The position numbers were made by a program, and so were the translations under genes. From Diphasiastrum complanatum (lineage: Eukaryota > Streptophyta > Lycopodiopsida > Lycopodiales > Lycopodiaceae), in assembly GCA_029204225.1 (NCBI GenBank), contig CM055092.1, forward strand, positions 43,199,863 to 43,263,862: a stretch of DNA of 64,000 nucleotides, written 5' to 3'. Below the pieces are notes generated by a model. That model ran no database searches. It was not told where the DNA came from and saw nothing but the letters and a program-made list of their open reading frames with translations. Positions 10,887 to 24,190 of the stretch are shown here, one piece after another. Each line of letters begins with the position of its first letter. The stretch's first letter is position 1.

Positions 10887-13800
10887 CTCTCAGGCTCTCA
10901 AAGATGGCACAACAAAAGTTAAGTATATTTCAAGAAAAAATTGTACATATAGGAAACTCACAAACTACATGTCCAGGACAAGTGTCTTAAAAATGGCCTC
11001 CCACCTGTTAAACTAAGGTTGGGCCCAATATGGCCAAATTGGACCGACAAACTTGAGACATGCCCTTGAGTATAGCAAGTATTGTGGAAACATTGTACAA
11101 CTGATTTTCCTACGTGTGGCTATCCGGCTAATCCAAGTAGCTGATTACAAGACAAGTGCCCAGGACAAGTGCCCGACTGATATGGCGATGGTAGGTCACG
11201 TTCCGATCACTACCAAGTGCAGTAAAACCAATCAACTGTATTGTATTTATAATATTACATTTGAAGCTTATACAATATAAATCCGATTGAATTTGATTTC
11301 TAACTCTCTCCCTTAAGCTCAAATGTGATAAGAGTATAAAATGAATTACCTGTAGCGATGTTTGGTGTATCCAATAGATGTTATGTAAATCTTTGCTATT
11401 TTGTACTTGATTCACACTCAAACACACCAACAGACCACCAAGTTTGACACACAAAGTATCATGTACACACAATGCTCATACAAAGAGTCTATTACTGTAC
11501 TCTCAACCAACTAACTCGTCCTCGTTCACAACTTGACCACAAGTGGACCACATGAGTGACATGGCTCAAACTAAGAAAATCTTACTACCATCATACCCTC
11601 ACCAAATAGAGAGCTAGTAAATATAATGACAAATCACTGAGAATATCAAATGATTACTTTGTTTTTGACATAGCAAATGCATACACATACAACTCAAACT
11701 CTGATCTAGACTCATGACAAGGTAATATGCAAGCCCATACACACTCATGCAAACCAACATAAATGATAAACGATTAAATACATGACCAAGGCCTACCCAA
11801 AAGTGTATCTTGCTACAACAAGAACAGCCCCTGAAATCATGTTTCTGTATTTTATCTTGTTCTACTCCTGCGTGCCCCTTTATGCAACTGCTTATTGATC
11901 TCAAAAACAAGAACACGGGCCCTCACACCACTTATTAAACGAGCTGTCCTTTTGATCTTTAAGCAACGAAGAAAATGAAAACTTTATAGTAGCATTCAGT
12001 CTGCCTCTTGCTTTTCAGAAGCTATTCACTCTGCCTCTTGCTTTTTCAGAACCTTCCTCACAGAAGAAAGACATGGCAGAGATTGTGAGCCCACACTTGA
12101 AATGAAAAAGTTAACTAATCAAAAGCACCTGTGCCGAAGCTGCTCCTACACACTTCGTTCAGAAAAACTTATTAACACTTATATATTTCTACCCCTATCG
12201 ATAATTAGCCGATTCAACACATCTATGACTGAAACAGATCACTAACCACCTCTTTCCTGTTCATAATCAATCCCAAACCCTGAAACGAATGGTAGTAAGG
12301 TTTGAGATGAGATTTTGCAAAGCCCTCATGATTCATCCCAGGCCTTGTAGTAGAAGGCAGAACCACCTCTTGTTCTTATCTCTTTTCTTTATGCCATGCA
12401 GTGTCCAGTGCAGTGTGCACCTTTGAGTTTGACTGTTTTGAGGGCGGGGGCAGATTGGCAGCAGCAATAAATCACCTAAGTGGGCAGATTTGCTGTAGGA
12501 ATAACTCAGAGTCTCAAGACTCACACCTCCGAGGGCGTAGCTACTTGCTTGCTTCAAAATACTTGTTCTGAGGATTTGTAAAAGTCACATCATAATTTTA
12601 GTTTGCAGTAGAAAGAAAGACAAGTCATATGGGATTGATCTTCCTTTCTTAAGCCTGACTGCAATTGCCTCTTTGCATCAAATTGAACTACAATTCCATC
12701 TACTGGCCTATTTCATCATCATCATCATCAAGTATTTCTCTTCATCGGAAGAAAATCTTTTACTTGAGAAGCTAGAGTAAATACTTGTGCTATAAATCTT
12801 GGCAAGAATTAACATCAGGTGATATTTGGCATCAAAGCTTTAGCCATCTTAGCTTTCACTCATTATATACTTTGAGCCATGGGATGTTGTTAGTTATCTC
12901 TTTTAAATTTTTTTGTTGCAAAACATGTGTTAGGGAAGTTGCATAGACCAAAATTTAGATGTGTAGTTCTAGATTTAATGCAATTTGATACATGTGATCC
13001 TTTGCCAACACAATTATTTGGTGTGCTTTATACTACATAACCTTGTTTTTATTTTACTGTCAAAGTTTTACATTTGGGTAGTGTTAGTGAGTATATATCC
13101 GGTGATTTAACAATTTACTACTCCATATTATCCTTAATAAAGTAAAAACTGTGAAAATCAAAATTGTCATATTGTTGAACATGCCAAGTGCATGCTTAAA
13201 TTGAAGCAAATTACCTTCTTGCTTTGGTTTGAAACAATTAAGGCAACAATTATCTCAATAATTTAGCCTTTATGTCTAGAGAATCTAATGTTTCTTATTT
13301 AGAATATTTAGGTCTATGACATGGGCACTAGTACCTTCAAAGATAGATAGGAAACTTGATAAGAAATCAAAATCCAAATTTGTTGATTATAAGGAGTATT
13401 TAGAAGCTTACATCTTTTCTATCAATGAGAATTCTCAAGTGCTTGTCAATTATTTCCAAAGAATATGAAGAGCCGAGTTAAAATCAAAAAGTTAAAAAAC
13501 TCATCTTGAATAATTCACTTATTGCTCTAACAATAACCATGTACAAAATTTATTTAAAGTCACGTTGACTATCAATACGCCCAAAAATGAGTAGTTAAGC
13601 CAATAAGTAGACAAGCATTGGTATTGGATGCACCAATAAAAATAAAAATAAAGACAAAAGTTGATTTAAATTGAATCACTAGTAGTTTTGTCCAGTAGCT
13701 GCACCCTTTACATCTTCAATATTTAAAATTAACTTAACTCAAGTTTCGAAGGATAACATTAACACCTATATTATACCAATTTCTCAACATAATCACTTAG

Positions 13801-14636
13801 AAGGCAAATACTAACTATGCTACTTCAAGAAGCAAGTAAAAATGTTCAAAAGAGTGTGAGCTTCAATGCATCAAGGTCAAGATAGTATTCAAAGACAAAC
13901 TGTCAATTAGATTATCATTTTTTAGGTGTCATTTTTCTACTGTACTGTAGCCATCATGTCATATAACATGAACTACAAGCCAAAACATTCTTGCTCATGT
14001 CAACTAAGGCCAGACAGACTTGCAATCACATGCACCATAATGGTGCCCCACAAGCTTTCATATATTTGTGTATAAAGTATCAACATACCGAGAGGGAGAA
14101 ATAAGAGAGGATGCAAACAAGCGGTCAAGGACAAAGCTGATTAATCACAAAAAAAGGACTAAATATTTCAATAACAATGGTAACTGATCAGTTTGAAAGG
14201 ATATTTGCGCATGATGACCTTTGTGATCATGATTATGATGATTAATTGCAAAGCTCTAGAAGCCAATCACAAAACTTAAGAATGGAGCATAGAAATAAAA
14301 TGATCCTTTGCTCCAAATGACATATCAAAGAATGCGATGTAGCACAACTCTGGGCTAGTGATGAGCATACTTCTCCTAAATACAAAACTGCCATATGTTT
14401 TGTTTGGTGATACCTTATGAACATCCAGCATGCTTCGTGCAAATATTCTGTAATCCTCCAGTCTACCTTTAAAGACGCATTTGAGCTCACCAACTTTTTA
14501 GTTAGATGTGTCTTCAAAAATGTGGATCAAGGACTGGGTTAACCTGACCCAATCAGATAGAATATTGAAAAGACCATAAATCTTTGAACTTACTGACGAC
14601 AAAAATCTCATGTGCTTCAAGTGGAAGGATGCTCAT
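10887..14636. other. Intergenic stretch downstream of the DiT gene
   Basis: No convincing gene. Small features are a duplication around CTCTGCCTCTTGCTTTTCAGA (about 11997 and 12028), a short TCA tract (12715-12731), and a weak copia-integrase-like plus-strand frame near 13335-13470. The final bases before 14637 should hold the 3' UTR of the DiT transcript, but no clear polyadenylation signal was identified. Confidence 0.5.
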
Positions 14637-17600
14637 CTAGTAAAGTCCCAATATCTTCCACCAGATTGCTCCAACCACAACCCACACAACAGAATTCCAA
14701 GCTGCACAAATGGCACCAAATTTGAAGACGTCGGGTAGCTGAACATATCCAGCTGCATCAGGAAAGATGAGTAAGAAAGGCAGCCCTTGAAACTGACACA
14801 CTTTACATAAGAATACCATTTAATATACACTTGGAAGGGGCTTCCAGCTGAAATTGTTGAAAGTAGTTGGGAAGAATAAATTCACAACAACTTCCTGATA
14901 AACCAGCTTTTATGCTAAAAAGACAAATGTGCTTGTTTTACCTCCATAATACACAGCAGCTTGACCACTGCTGTAATGTGTAAGCGCCCCAAATAAATTG
15001 GTGTTATATGCTAGAGCTAGTGCAGCAAGTACGGCTGGTACTCCAGCTGCCAGGTGCATTGCCAAAAACGCAGAGTATAAAGCTCCCACATGTCCAGTTT
15101 GACTAGCAAAAAGGTAATGGATGAGAAAATAAGCACCCTGAAGGATACCAAATGCAGCCGGCCAGCTCAGTGAAAATGACGAAAGAATATTTCCAACACA
15201 GTTTGACATCCATTGTACTAGACCAAGGTTTGTAAGCTGACTTGCCATCCCAACCAACACTGCAAACCAGGCCAAGGTGTCCCATGCTGATTTTTCACTA
15301 AGGCAATCATCCCAGCTCAAAACTCCAAGCAGCAATAGGTTGGAAAGCCCCAGCATTGCAGCAACCACGCTGGGAACTCCAAGCTTGTCGCTGCAATTAG
15401 CCACAAATAGCACAATACTTACTCTTAAAAATCCTAAATGAAGCAATCAAACATGCATTCCAGCTAACAGCATTTTGTATGCAGACAATTATGCTCACAA
15501 CAATATTCCTCAAAATCGGTCAAGAGTAATGTTGCATTCAAACTTTTGAACCATTGAAAACTTTAACATTTGGAACACGTTTGATATGTTTAAAACCAAT
15601 TTTTCAAACACTTGCAATGTTGCTGATCTTTTTCAAGTTTTTTTCACACTTTTGACCATCCAGGTTGCTGATTTAAGGGCTGGCAGGTTACATCTATCAC
15701 GAAAGTGGTTGCATGAGCATGCAAATTGAGCAAAACCAAAGAATCTATTGTGAACCAAACTCTTGAAACCCGTCACGTTTCAAATGTGTTGAAACTCTTT
15801 ATAGTGTCTGTTTTTTTTTTAAAGGAAATGATTTTCACCTTCTTGTAGCTTATTCTTCAATTAATTGTAATGATATTGCACAGTTGTGTATGGTCCTAAG
15901 CTCCCTTATGTACTCAAAAAAAAATTCTAAACGTCTGGTTGATTTTTCCAAACATCTGAAGCATTTCACTAACTGTGATTAACAAAGGTATACCCTTTGT
16001 GCAGAAAACCATTTCAACATCCATTTGAGATCCATAAATCACAAGCATTGTAACATTGAACAACCACAGGTAGGAGGAAGGCAGCAAATACTGGATGAAA
16101 ACCCTTAGATCAAACATAAAAATTTAGATTGTAGAAGTGGGGCCCCAATTACCAACAAACATGGCAAACATTTGCAAGTTTGCAAGGGGAGGGGGGTCGT
16201 GTGCATATGTTGCCCTAAAAAATCCTATATCTTTCTTTATATGCCCTAAAAAACAATACATTTTCCTTTGTATGCCCAAAAGGATCCTACATTTTGCCTA
16301 AGACTTTGTATGGGGACTTGTAGAAATAAACATCTTATAAGCTACATGATAGACAGTACAATGTACAAAAGCCTTACAACTTCCCTGCCTTTTAGTTATC
16401 TTTGCAAATTCCAACCATTCGTGATTAATCATTATGCTACAGGCTACAACGTACCAAATTGGCACACAGTCAAGCTACACAAAACTTTAAATTTTACAAG
16501 TATTTACCCTTGTTCTTTACACTTAAATTGACTCTGAAATTTGCACTCATTTTTTACAAGGAACCACCAGAAAACGTGTTTGGCAAATATGTGTACACAT
16601 GTCGAATGCAAAAATGTTTTCTGGTAACTACCTTGCCATTGCCATTTGCTTAAGCCTAAGCCAAAGAGTAGGGAACCTAGACTGAACTTTGAAGAAAATT
16701 TGGAATAGGAACGTGAGCAAAGTTTGCTGGGCTCATCAATTGGGCCTATTTTGGAGCATTTGAAAAAACCATCAAACGCGTTGAAATGCTACATGTATTG
16801 CTAAGAATAGTGAAGTCTCACTTTGCTCAGATTTATGGTAATTGCCTAGTCTACAGTGAAGGCAACTACTTTAAATCTATGAAGCTAGATCTTGCAGTAT
16901 CCTCCCAACTTTATCTCTCCTTTTTGCAGATTTCGTGTCTTAAAAAAAAGCTACAGTTAATAATCAATGAGTGGAAAAAGGCATTACGTCAAAGGAGGAT
17001 TTCCAGGAGGCAGCAGAGATTTGAAACTGTCTCGTATACTTCAACTGGTACCAGCACATAATCACTTAGCAGAATTCAGGAAAAAAAAGTGAAATCTGAG
17101 CTCAAGGAGAGGCAAAAACTATGCTCAAAGAAACCACCTGCATCTGAGCACTCTGGCTCTTTAGATCAGGAAAGTGTGCACATAAAAACATCTCAGCAAG
17201 TAACCATGACTAAGTGAACTGGAATAGCTGAATTACACTACATTTTGAAAGGAAAACACCACTTATGCAATGAATGACATCTCTTACAACTGAGCCAAAG
17301 GCATATAAGGAACGAGCAGATCCTGATGGAAGAGAAAGAGGAAAAAAACTCCTTTGATATGGCGAAGGTTGTCCTAGATTCTACTTTAAACATTTTCATC
17401 AATAGTTCCAGTATCTTTTCTAAGCAATGAACAGTAAAACTCTGTGAGCAGTTTCTTGAGAGAGAAGTACGGCATGCATGTGTGCCTGATTGCTTTTCCA
17501 GTGTTTCTATACATTTGACTGCCAAAAAGAGAAGAACAGTATGAGTGGTGATAGAATGCATAGCTTACCCAAAAACCCAAAGGGTTACGGCAAGGAGCAT

Positions 17601-19118
17601 CGTTGCCACCATCACCCATTCATTTGATGTCACAGGACCCATTTCCTGCAACTTCTTCTCTGCCAGAGCAGGGGCATCGGGGGTGTCCTTGATCTCAGGG
17701 GGAAAAATTTTGTACAGAAGAAAAGGGGTACTGAGCAGAGCAATGATGGCAGGTACACTTGCAGCTTTGAACCATGTCACCCAGGGATTTGCCACAACAA
17801 CTCCCAGCTCCTGCGCAAGCTTTAAGCACAGCAAGTTCTGAGCAGCCGCCGTCAAGAACAGGGCACTAGAATTCGCAGAAGCCTGCAATATCATCATACC
17901 AAGAAGGTTGTCAGACATGCTATTGTGCTACAGATAGGAAACAGAGGGGATCAACAGAAGAAGCAAGCGTTTATTGCAGATATAAGTGTCTACTGAAGTG
18001 CATACAGGAAACACAATGGATCAAAAGAAGACAGCTGAATGAGCTGCATACAGGAAAAAAAATGAATCAAACGAAGGAAATGCCCATAAAGAGGAAAAGT
18101 GTTGCTTCACCTGAAATTGAGACTGGACCAAATATGCGCCGAGTTTCGAAGACGATTTGTCATTTGGGCGGCTCCCAGATGAAAGAGATAGGGATTTGAT
18201 AATGGGAAGAAAGACACCTCCTGCACGAGCTGTGGTGCTTGGCATGGCGGGCGAAATCAGGGCTTCACTCACAGCCAGGCCATAGGCTAGCCCGAGTGTG
18301 CTCTTGCCCAGCCATTTCACAAAATAGGTGGCGATCCGATCACCAAGGCCTGTTTTCACAAACCCACGTGCAAAAAAGAAAGAAATCACGATCAACCATA
18401 TCACATCATTGGTGAACGCACTAAACGCCGCAGCAAATGTTAGTGTTTGTGTGATAACAGAGGTAGTTAGCCCTAGGAAAGCCCATGCACCCACAGGCAG
18501 CGGGCTTAGCACAAGACCAGTGATGGTGGAGAGGAAAATGGCCAGCAGCTGCCATGCCTGGGCTGAAACCGTTGCAGGCTTGGGAACCAGAAACCTCAAT
18601 ACCAAGCCCACACTTACTGAGATGAAAAATGGCAGTGGCTTAGCTCCTTTCCATGATCTGTCCACCACCGCGTCCCCATCTTTGGCTGTTGCAGTTGTGG
18701 CAACAACTCTAAGAGCTTGTCGTTGATGACTCCTGCCTGTGCAAGGGGATGATCTAGTATCTGAAGATAGTGACAAAAAAGAAGAAGAAAAAGGAGGAGG
18801 AGATAATTTGCACAAAGGAGGAATTCCATTGGTGTAATGAGGGGTTTGATTCAAAGAATCATGGCAAGGGAATGGCCTATAACAAAACGATTGCGAGAAA
18901 AATGAAGAGGAAGAAAATTTACAGAAAGAAAAATTTTCATTGAACCCAGAAGGGTTTTGATGCAAGCAAGCATGGGAAGATATGCCAGAGTTGGATCTAT
19001 GAAAAAGTGAAGCTGATACATGCTGGGTGGGATGGGGGGAGGTGGTGGCATGAGTGGAGCGGCGAGAAAGGGACATAGGTGGGTAGCAGAGGCCCCTCGC
19101 CATCGCTACCCCTTCCAT
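14637..19118 (-). CDS. DIT: Chloroplast dicarboxylate translocator (DiT class), four exons
   Basis: Plastid inner-envelope exchanger of the DASS/SLC13 (sodium:sulfate symporter) family. Known members exchange 2-oxoglutarate or glutamate for malate and supply carbon skeletons for ammonia assimilation and photorespiration. Exons on the minus strand: 19118-18111, 17882-17569, 15390-14942, 14752-14637; all introns are GT-AG, phases 0, 2 and 1. The product is 628 residues. Residues 1-145 are Ser/His/Pro-rich with few acidic residues, fitting a transit peptide. Then come about a dozen hydrophobic segments, MPSTTARAGG (residues 293-302), SALFLTAAAQNLLCLKLAQE, EKSAWDTLAWFAVLVGM, NLFGALTHYSSGQAAVYYG and a C-terminus WWKILGLY. 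The start is the first Met after an in-frame TGA at 19134-19136; Met6 is an alternative. The protein is longer than the roughly 550-570 residues I expect, mostly in the transit region. DiT1 versus DiT2 cannot be settled by eye. There are no internal stops. Confidence 0.93.
14753..14941 (-). other. DiT intron 3
   Basis: 189 bp, donor GTAAAAC after ...TATGGAG and acceptor TGATGCAG. Splicing restores Ala-Gly-Tyr after VYYG. Confidence 0.88.
15391..17568 (-). other. DiT intron 2, about 2.2 kb
   Basis: Donor GTAAGC after codons for LWVF, acceptor CTAATTGCAG before codons for DKLGVPSVV. It is AT-rich and no coding or mobile-element domain is recognised inside it. Open frames within it are not supported. 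Confidence 0.88.
17883..18110 (-). other. DiT intron 1
   Basis: 228 bp, donor GTGAAGC after codons for VQSQFQ, acceptor GATATTGCAG before codons for ASANSSALF. Reading through the donor adds unrelated residues, which supports splicing here. Confidence 0.9.
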
Positions 19119-19947
19119 CACTGCCCACTTACTTCAAAACAATCCCCTAACCAATGCTCCAGCACTCACACCTCTGCTCTAGCAGATTTGCCTTACTACT
19201 GCTAATTTACTAATTCATGTAGAAAAATGATAGTAAAGCTATATGATCTGAGAGGATCTGTGGGAGGAAGAGAGGTGGGTGGATCGGAACAGCTTTTCCA
19301 TGCAATCTTTTCATCCTCCAGAGCATCAAAGCATCCATCCATCCTTTTGCTTCCTACCAGGATGTGGACATCAAGGATGCCACATGTCTAAAGGCATATG
19401 GATGCACGCCTCCCACCAGCCTTGGCAGTGCAATCTACTTTTGTTTTTTGTTGTTAATCTACTTGGAGAGGTTGAGTTGAAAAATAAATGTGTGTTTCAT
19501 AGTTTCTCTTGCTTTCCCTAGGGTGTTATGTGCATGATTCATGAGTTACACACATGGAGGGTGTTATATGCGAGATTCACTCACCAATCAAATATTCATT
19601 GATTATTTAGGACTCCTCAGGAGTTGCATGCATGAGGGAGGATTGAATTCCAACCGAAGATGACGCTCTAGGTTGGGTTGTCCGTTGTCCATCCAAGGAG
19701 TGGTGGAAAGCTCATGCATTCACCATCATCTTGGGGCAATCCATGATCTATCTATGATCATTGAATAGGAAACGGACCCAACATGCATCTTTAACCATTA
19801 GCATGATCTATATGGGGGGAGGGGGGGTGGCGGGGAGGATTTGGGTTGGTCTGCAACTTCAAATGTTAGACATTTTTTCCTCACACACATGACTTCCTCA
19901 ACAACATGAGCACCTTTGATCTTAAATATGTGTGATCTTGTAGAACA

Positions 19948-19949
<2 letters not shown>
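19119..19949 (-). promoter_or_regulatory. Upstream region of the DiT gene
   Basis: It should contain the 5' UTR and promoter by position. An in-frame TGA lies at 19134-19136. No clear TATA box, light-response element or other gene was identified. The far part has a G-rich run near 19815-19840. Confidence 0.35.

Positions 19950-20013
<64 letters not shown>
19950..20013. repeat. (CT)n microsatellite, about 32 units
   Basis: A pure CT tract of about 64 bp, roughly 0.8 kb upstream of the DiT start codon. Confidence 0.95.
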
Positions 20014-20015
<2 letters not shown>

Positions 20016-21070
20016 AGTTTGCACGCCCAACGCGTATGTTCTAGTAGTAGCTACATGTATGCACTTCAAGTAGCTAGCCCAATTCGATGGCTAGACACGA
20101 TCTTGTTAACAAGATCAAGCTCTCGGAATTGTACATGACTAAGACTTGACTAGGACTTGATCTTGAAGAGCGCATATCTATATGTCATATTGATAGGACC
20201 CTACTTTTTTCATTCTTCAAGTTGAAATGGATTGTTTCATTAAAGAAAATATTTCACTTAAAATTGGATTGAAGGGCAAGTTACATTGAGGTGAAAGGGC
20301 TGGACATTTAGATTCATCAATTTTTTCTATGTTGCTACAGTTTTCTGAGGCATTGTCCATTGAAATTTTATGGCAAGAAAAGAAGAAACAAAGTGACTTT
20401 TTATATATATAATTAGACAAGGGCTACCTAGGATTGATTAGCTACCGTGCTGATTCAAAAATCTCTAAAATCGGAGATCGTAGATCTGTGCGTTGATAAC
20501 CAGATTTTTAAAGCAAACAATTTGGCCATATTTCACATTTTTGTAGCCTAATTGTGAGCTTGTTTAAGAGATGAATTTTTTATTTTTGATATCCTTCGAA
20601 CTGTAAGTTAGATTGAGGTGCAACTACAAATATCATTTATCAATTTTGTGGCAAATATAAAATTTTTCTAGTCAAGTTTGCTATCCGAAGTCATCCAAGT
20701 GCACTAATGGCCACTTCAAGCAAGTGTGTCGTTAATGATTCTAGCAAGCTACACTGAACGGTGACCATGCTTGTGCTAGGAAGAATCATGATGTCTGTTG
20801 TAGATGGGACATCACGATGGATAGTATAGCACGGAGACTGGGAAGTATCGGTAGAAGACATGATGATCAGAAAGGAATTATAAACGTGTGAAAGTGTATC
20901 AGAAGGCAATGCAGGAAATTTGGAAGACTTTGGTTGCAAGAAAATTTCACAAGAGCTTCGCTAGCACAAGTGAGGAATGAATCGAATTCAGCCAAATTGG
21001 TGGGTCCATTACACTGAATAGTAGTTTGGCTGATCAATTCTGAACAAAAATTTGCAGGCATGTGCAGTAC
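20014..21070. other. Unassigned stretch between the DiT upstream region and gypsy A1
   Basis: No gene or LTR is recognised. Gypsy A1 would be expected to have its 3' LTR on this side, but nothing here resembles the LTR at 28837-29568. The element is therefore truncated somewhere in or just right of this stretch. Confidence 0.5.
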
Positions 21071-21616
21071 TGTAAAAATAGGCTATAAAAATATCGACGA
21101 AGGTTTCTAGGGATATGAACCTATCAGGCGAACGTTTTCCAGGGTTGGCGAAGGAAGAACCTTCGCCCAGGAGGGTCCTTCGTCCAGGTACTGTCATAAA
21201 TGCATTTTTTTCACAATCTGAACCTATGGACAACCTAATTTTGACATTTTAAGATCATCTAGCAGGTCGGCGAAGGTTCATAATGACGTTATGATGCTCG
21301 ACGAAGGTTCCTAAAATGGCATATCACTGAACATTCGTCTGACTCAAAAATTGGACCTCTATTTAGATAAATCAAGGGTGGATGTACAGTCTGAGAGCTC
21401 AACGAAGGTTTCTGGTTCCATAAAAAATATTGTGCTTCCTTTTCCTTATGCTGATGACTTCCTGACTTTTGCTCATCAGTCTTTCCTTATTTTTTTTATT
21501 TTTTTTTGCTTTTCTTTTTGTGTTTTTTTTTCTTTAACTGTCTTTTTCCAAAAAAAAACTCAGCAAATTAAAAATTGAAAAATAAAATAAAATTAAAAAA
21601 GATATTGAGATCAGAC
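21071..21616 (-). other. Gypsy A1 3' non-coding part with GCGAAGG motifs
   Basis: The plus-strand motif (G)CGAAGGTT or close variants occurs near 21096, 21149, 21271, 21301 and 21400. GGCGAAGG and CCTTCGCC form a perfect 8-bp hairpin at about 21147-21167. The same motif is spread through the leader on the other side of the coding region (27607-28836). A T-rich stretch is at 21480-21550. Confidence 0.6.
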
Positions 21617-22733
21617 TTACTGAACTGGAGGAGTAGGCTGCCAAAACTTGCGTAATCGGCTGCCATTTATCGGAGTATCAAATCGTTTTCCATCCAAGTG
21701 CTCAAGAATTACTGCGCCATAGTTTCGGATTTCTTTCACTTTATACGGGCCTTCATCGGTAAACTTCAACTTACCCTTGATCAGCTTGGTTTTGTACATC
21801 AATGCAAGATCTCCTACTTCCAAATCTTTTTTGTGCAATCGACGATCGTGCCATGCCTTGCGGCGGGCTTTCTCTGTTGCTAAGGCATGAACTGCCATCA
21901 ATCGGGTTTCACATAATTTGTGCAACGCTTCATGAGAGAGTTGTAAAGACATATGATCATTTAATCATTCCGTTGTTGCTATGCGTAAAGATGGGATTAA
22001 AAATTCAATTGGCATAACAACATCTTGACCATAAACCAGTTGAAAAGGTGTTTGATTTGTACTATTTTTGTAAGCGGTTCTGAATGCCCATAATGCTGCA
22101 TACAGTTTATGTTCCCAATCGGACCGACTTGCTTCAACTATCTTTGTCAAAATGGTGCAGAGAATCTTATTGGAAGATTTAGCTTGGCCATTCTCTCTGG
22201 GATAATAGGGAGTACTAAATCTGTGTATAACGAAAAAGTCTTCCAGTAAACACTTTATTGTTTGATTAACAAAGTGTGTACCCCGGTCATTGACAATTTC
22301 GATCGGACATCCAAATCTGATTATAATATTTTCATATAGAAACTTGGCCGTAGATTTTGCATCAGCCACTTTGACAACTTTGGCTTCAACCCACTTGGTC
22401 ATATAATTAGTTGCGACGATAATGTATCGGGCCTGAGATCCTTGCGTGGCAGGATGAATAGGACCAACATAATCCAGTCCCCATTTTTCAAACGGTGCTT
22501 GCGATAAAACCGGATGTAAGGGTTTATAATTCTGTTGAGTAGGCCGTCGTGCTCGCTGGCAGACATCACATGTCTGAATAAAATTTTCTGTGTCCTTATG
22601 AAGCGTAGGCCACCAACAACCGGATTGTAAAAGTTTGTGAATAGTAATATCTATAGAGAAGTATCCTCCACCCATGCCATCATGTGAAAACATGATTAAA
22701 TCTGGTACTTCATACAGTAAAACACATGTTCAT
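21617..22733 (-). pseudogene. Gypsy A1 integrase
   Basis: H2C2 zinc finger (KLLQSGCWWPTLHKDT, TCDVCQRARRP), core with Asp in GLDYVGPIHPA and Asp in VNDRGTHFVN, and a C-terminal segment ending RLRKFWQPTPPVQ at 21617. The third catalytic position reads NGQAKSSNK where the family has NGQAE, so the catalytic Glu is Lys. A frameshift separates the core (22693-21965) from the C-terminal part (21952-21617). No chromodomain follows. Confidence 0.92.
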
Positions 22734-24190
22734 AAAAAATTATCTGATCCACAACGGTACAATTGTCTTGCAATTAATTGATAAGATTGAGCCTTATGAA
22801 TCAATTGTCTCTTCTGTACTTTTGTCAAGGAGTCATTCGGTTGTCCTAGCATCAGGTACTCAACAATATCTGCCGCCCACTCAGGTACTGCTTCAACATA
22901 GAACAACGCAGCATCTGGCAGTTCATCATCCACTTCAGTATTAACTGGTGCGGATTCAATTCCGAAACGTGATCGGCTAGATAATGTTGCTTTCCCTTTA
23001 TAACCACAATCCGAAAGTCAAATTCAGTCAATAATAATAACCATCTTGCAATACGTCCAGTATTACACGTCTTGTTTACCAAGTAAAGTAACGGTTGATG
23101 ATTCGTATAAAATGCAAAGTGTGTTTTCATGAGGTAGTGATGAAATTTTCGAACAGAAAAAATCATGGCTAGCGCTTCACGTTCTGTTGTTGAATAATTC
23201 TTCTCTGGATCTGTAAGTTGTCTGCTTGCAAATCGTATGGGATACTCCTTCTTATAGTCACTTGGCAGCGTCAAAAGTGATCCAATGGCATATTTTGAGC
23301 CATTCGTGTGAACAGGAAACTCTAATGTCCAATCTGGAGAACGCAGTATTGGTGCTGAAGATAATGTTTTTTTTAACTTTTCAAAGGCTTCTAACACCTC
23401 TACTGTCCAAATAGAAACAATAGTTAGTTTGTATATAGGTCGTGCTAAATCCGCAAAGAAGATAATAAAAATTTGATAGTAGTTCGCATGACCCATAAAC
23501 ACATAAACTCCTCGAATTGTTGCTGGCGGTGGCAATTCCACAATAACTTTGATCTTAGAATAATCGGTGGCAATACCATGTCTTGATATCACATGTCCAA
23601 GCACAACTCCGTGCGAAACCCATATATGGCATTTTTCTGGATTTAGAGAAATCTGATATTTGCGGCATCTTTCAAATACTTTCTCCAATCGATCCAGGTG
23701 GTCTGTATCTGTACTATGAACTCCCAAGTCGTCCAAGTAAATTTCATAATCTTTAAAAGCAAATTGCATTACTCTTTGGAATGAACTTGGTGCATTACAG
23801 AGTCCAAACGACATTACTTTGTAAGCATAGGTGCCCCATTCTATTGAAAAAGCAGTTTTGTGGCGATCGACAGGTGCAATCTTAAGCTGGTTGTAACCAC
23901 TAAATCCATCTAGGAAACTATAAGCTTCCGCTCCAGCAAGGCGATCCAAAATGCTTTCAGTAAAAGGTAACGGAAAGTGATCCTTCCGTGTCACTTTATT
24001 CAATGCTTTGAGATTCACACATATTCGCAATTTCCCATTTTTCTTAGGAACAATGACAATCGGTGAAATCCATTCAGTGTGCTTGATCTCATAAATGAAA
24101 TCGGTGTCAAGCAATATCTGAAGTTCTTTCTTTATCAGATCTACCACATTAGGATTACAACGATAGAACTTTGTAACCTTTGGAACTACA
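22734..24190 (-). pseudogene. Gypsy A1 reverse transcriptase and RNase H
   Basis: The open frame (24147-22852) has the RT motifs PIVIVPKKNGKLRICVNLKA, FLDGFSGYNQ, KVMSFGLCNAPSSFQR and IYLDDLGVHS (YLDD intact), then the thumb and RNase H. RNase H has PVHTNGSKYAIGS and FYTNHQPLLYL: two positions where the related fragment at 1266-1955 keeps Asp are Asn. A linker (DELPDAALFYVEAVPEW) follows in another frame at 22730-22933. The first Met is internal; the true polyprotein started far upstream. Confidence 0.92.

Noticed and set aside
13335-13470. Copia integrase-like frame (RKLDKKSKSKFVDYKEYLEA)
   Set aside because: Resembles the KLDDKS...FVGYS step of copia integrase, but it is short and isolated with no neighbouring domain, so not listed as a feature.
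15914-17061. Several 60-90 codon frames in DiT intron 2
   Set aside because: AT-rich, no domains, on both strands, and bounded by well-supported splice sites.
18328-18726. 132-codon plus-strand frame inside DiT exon 1
   Set aside because: Shadow of the DiT coding strand; no domain and no homology that I recognise.
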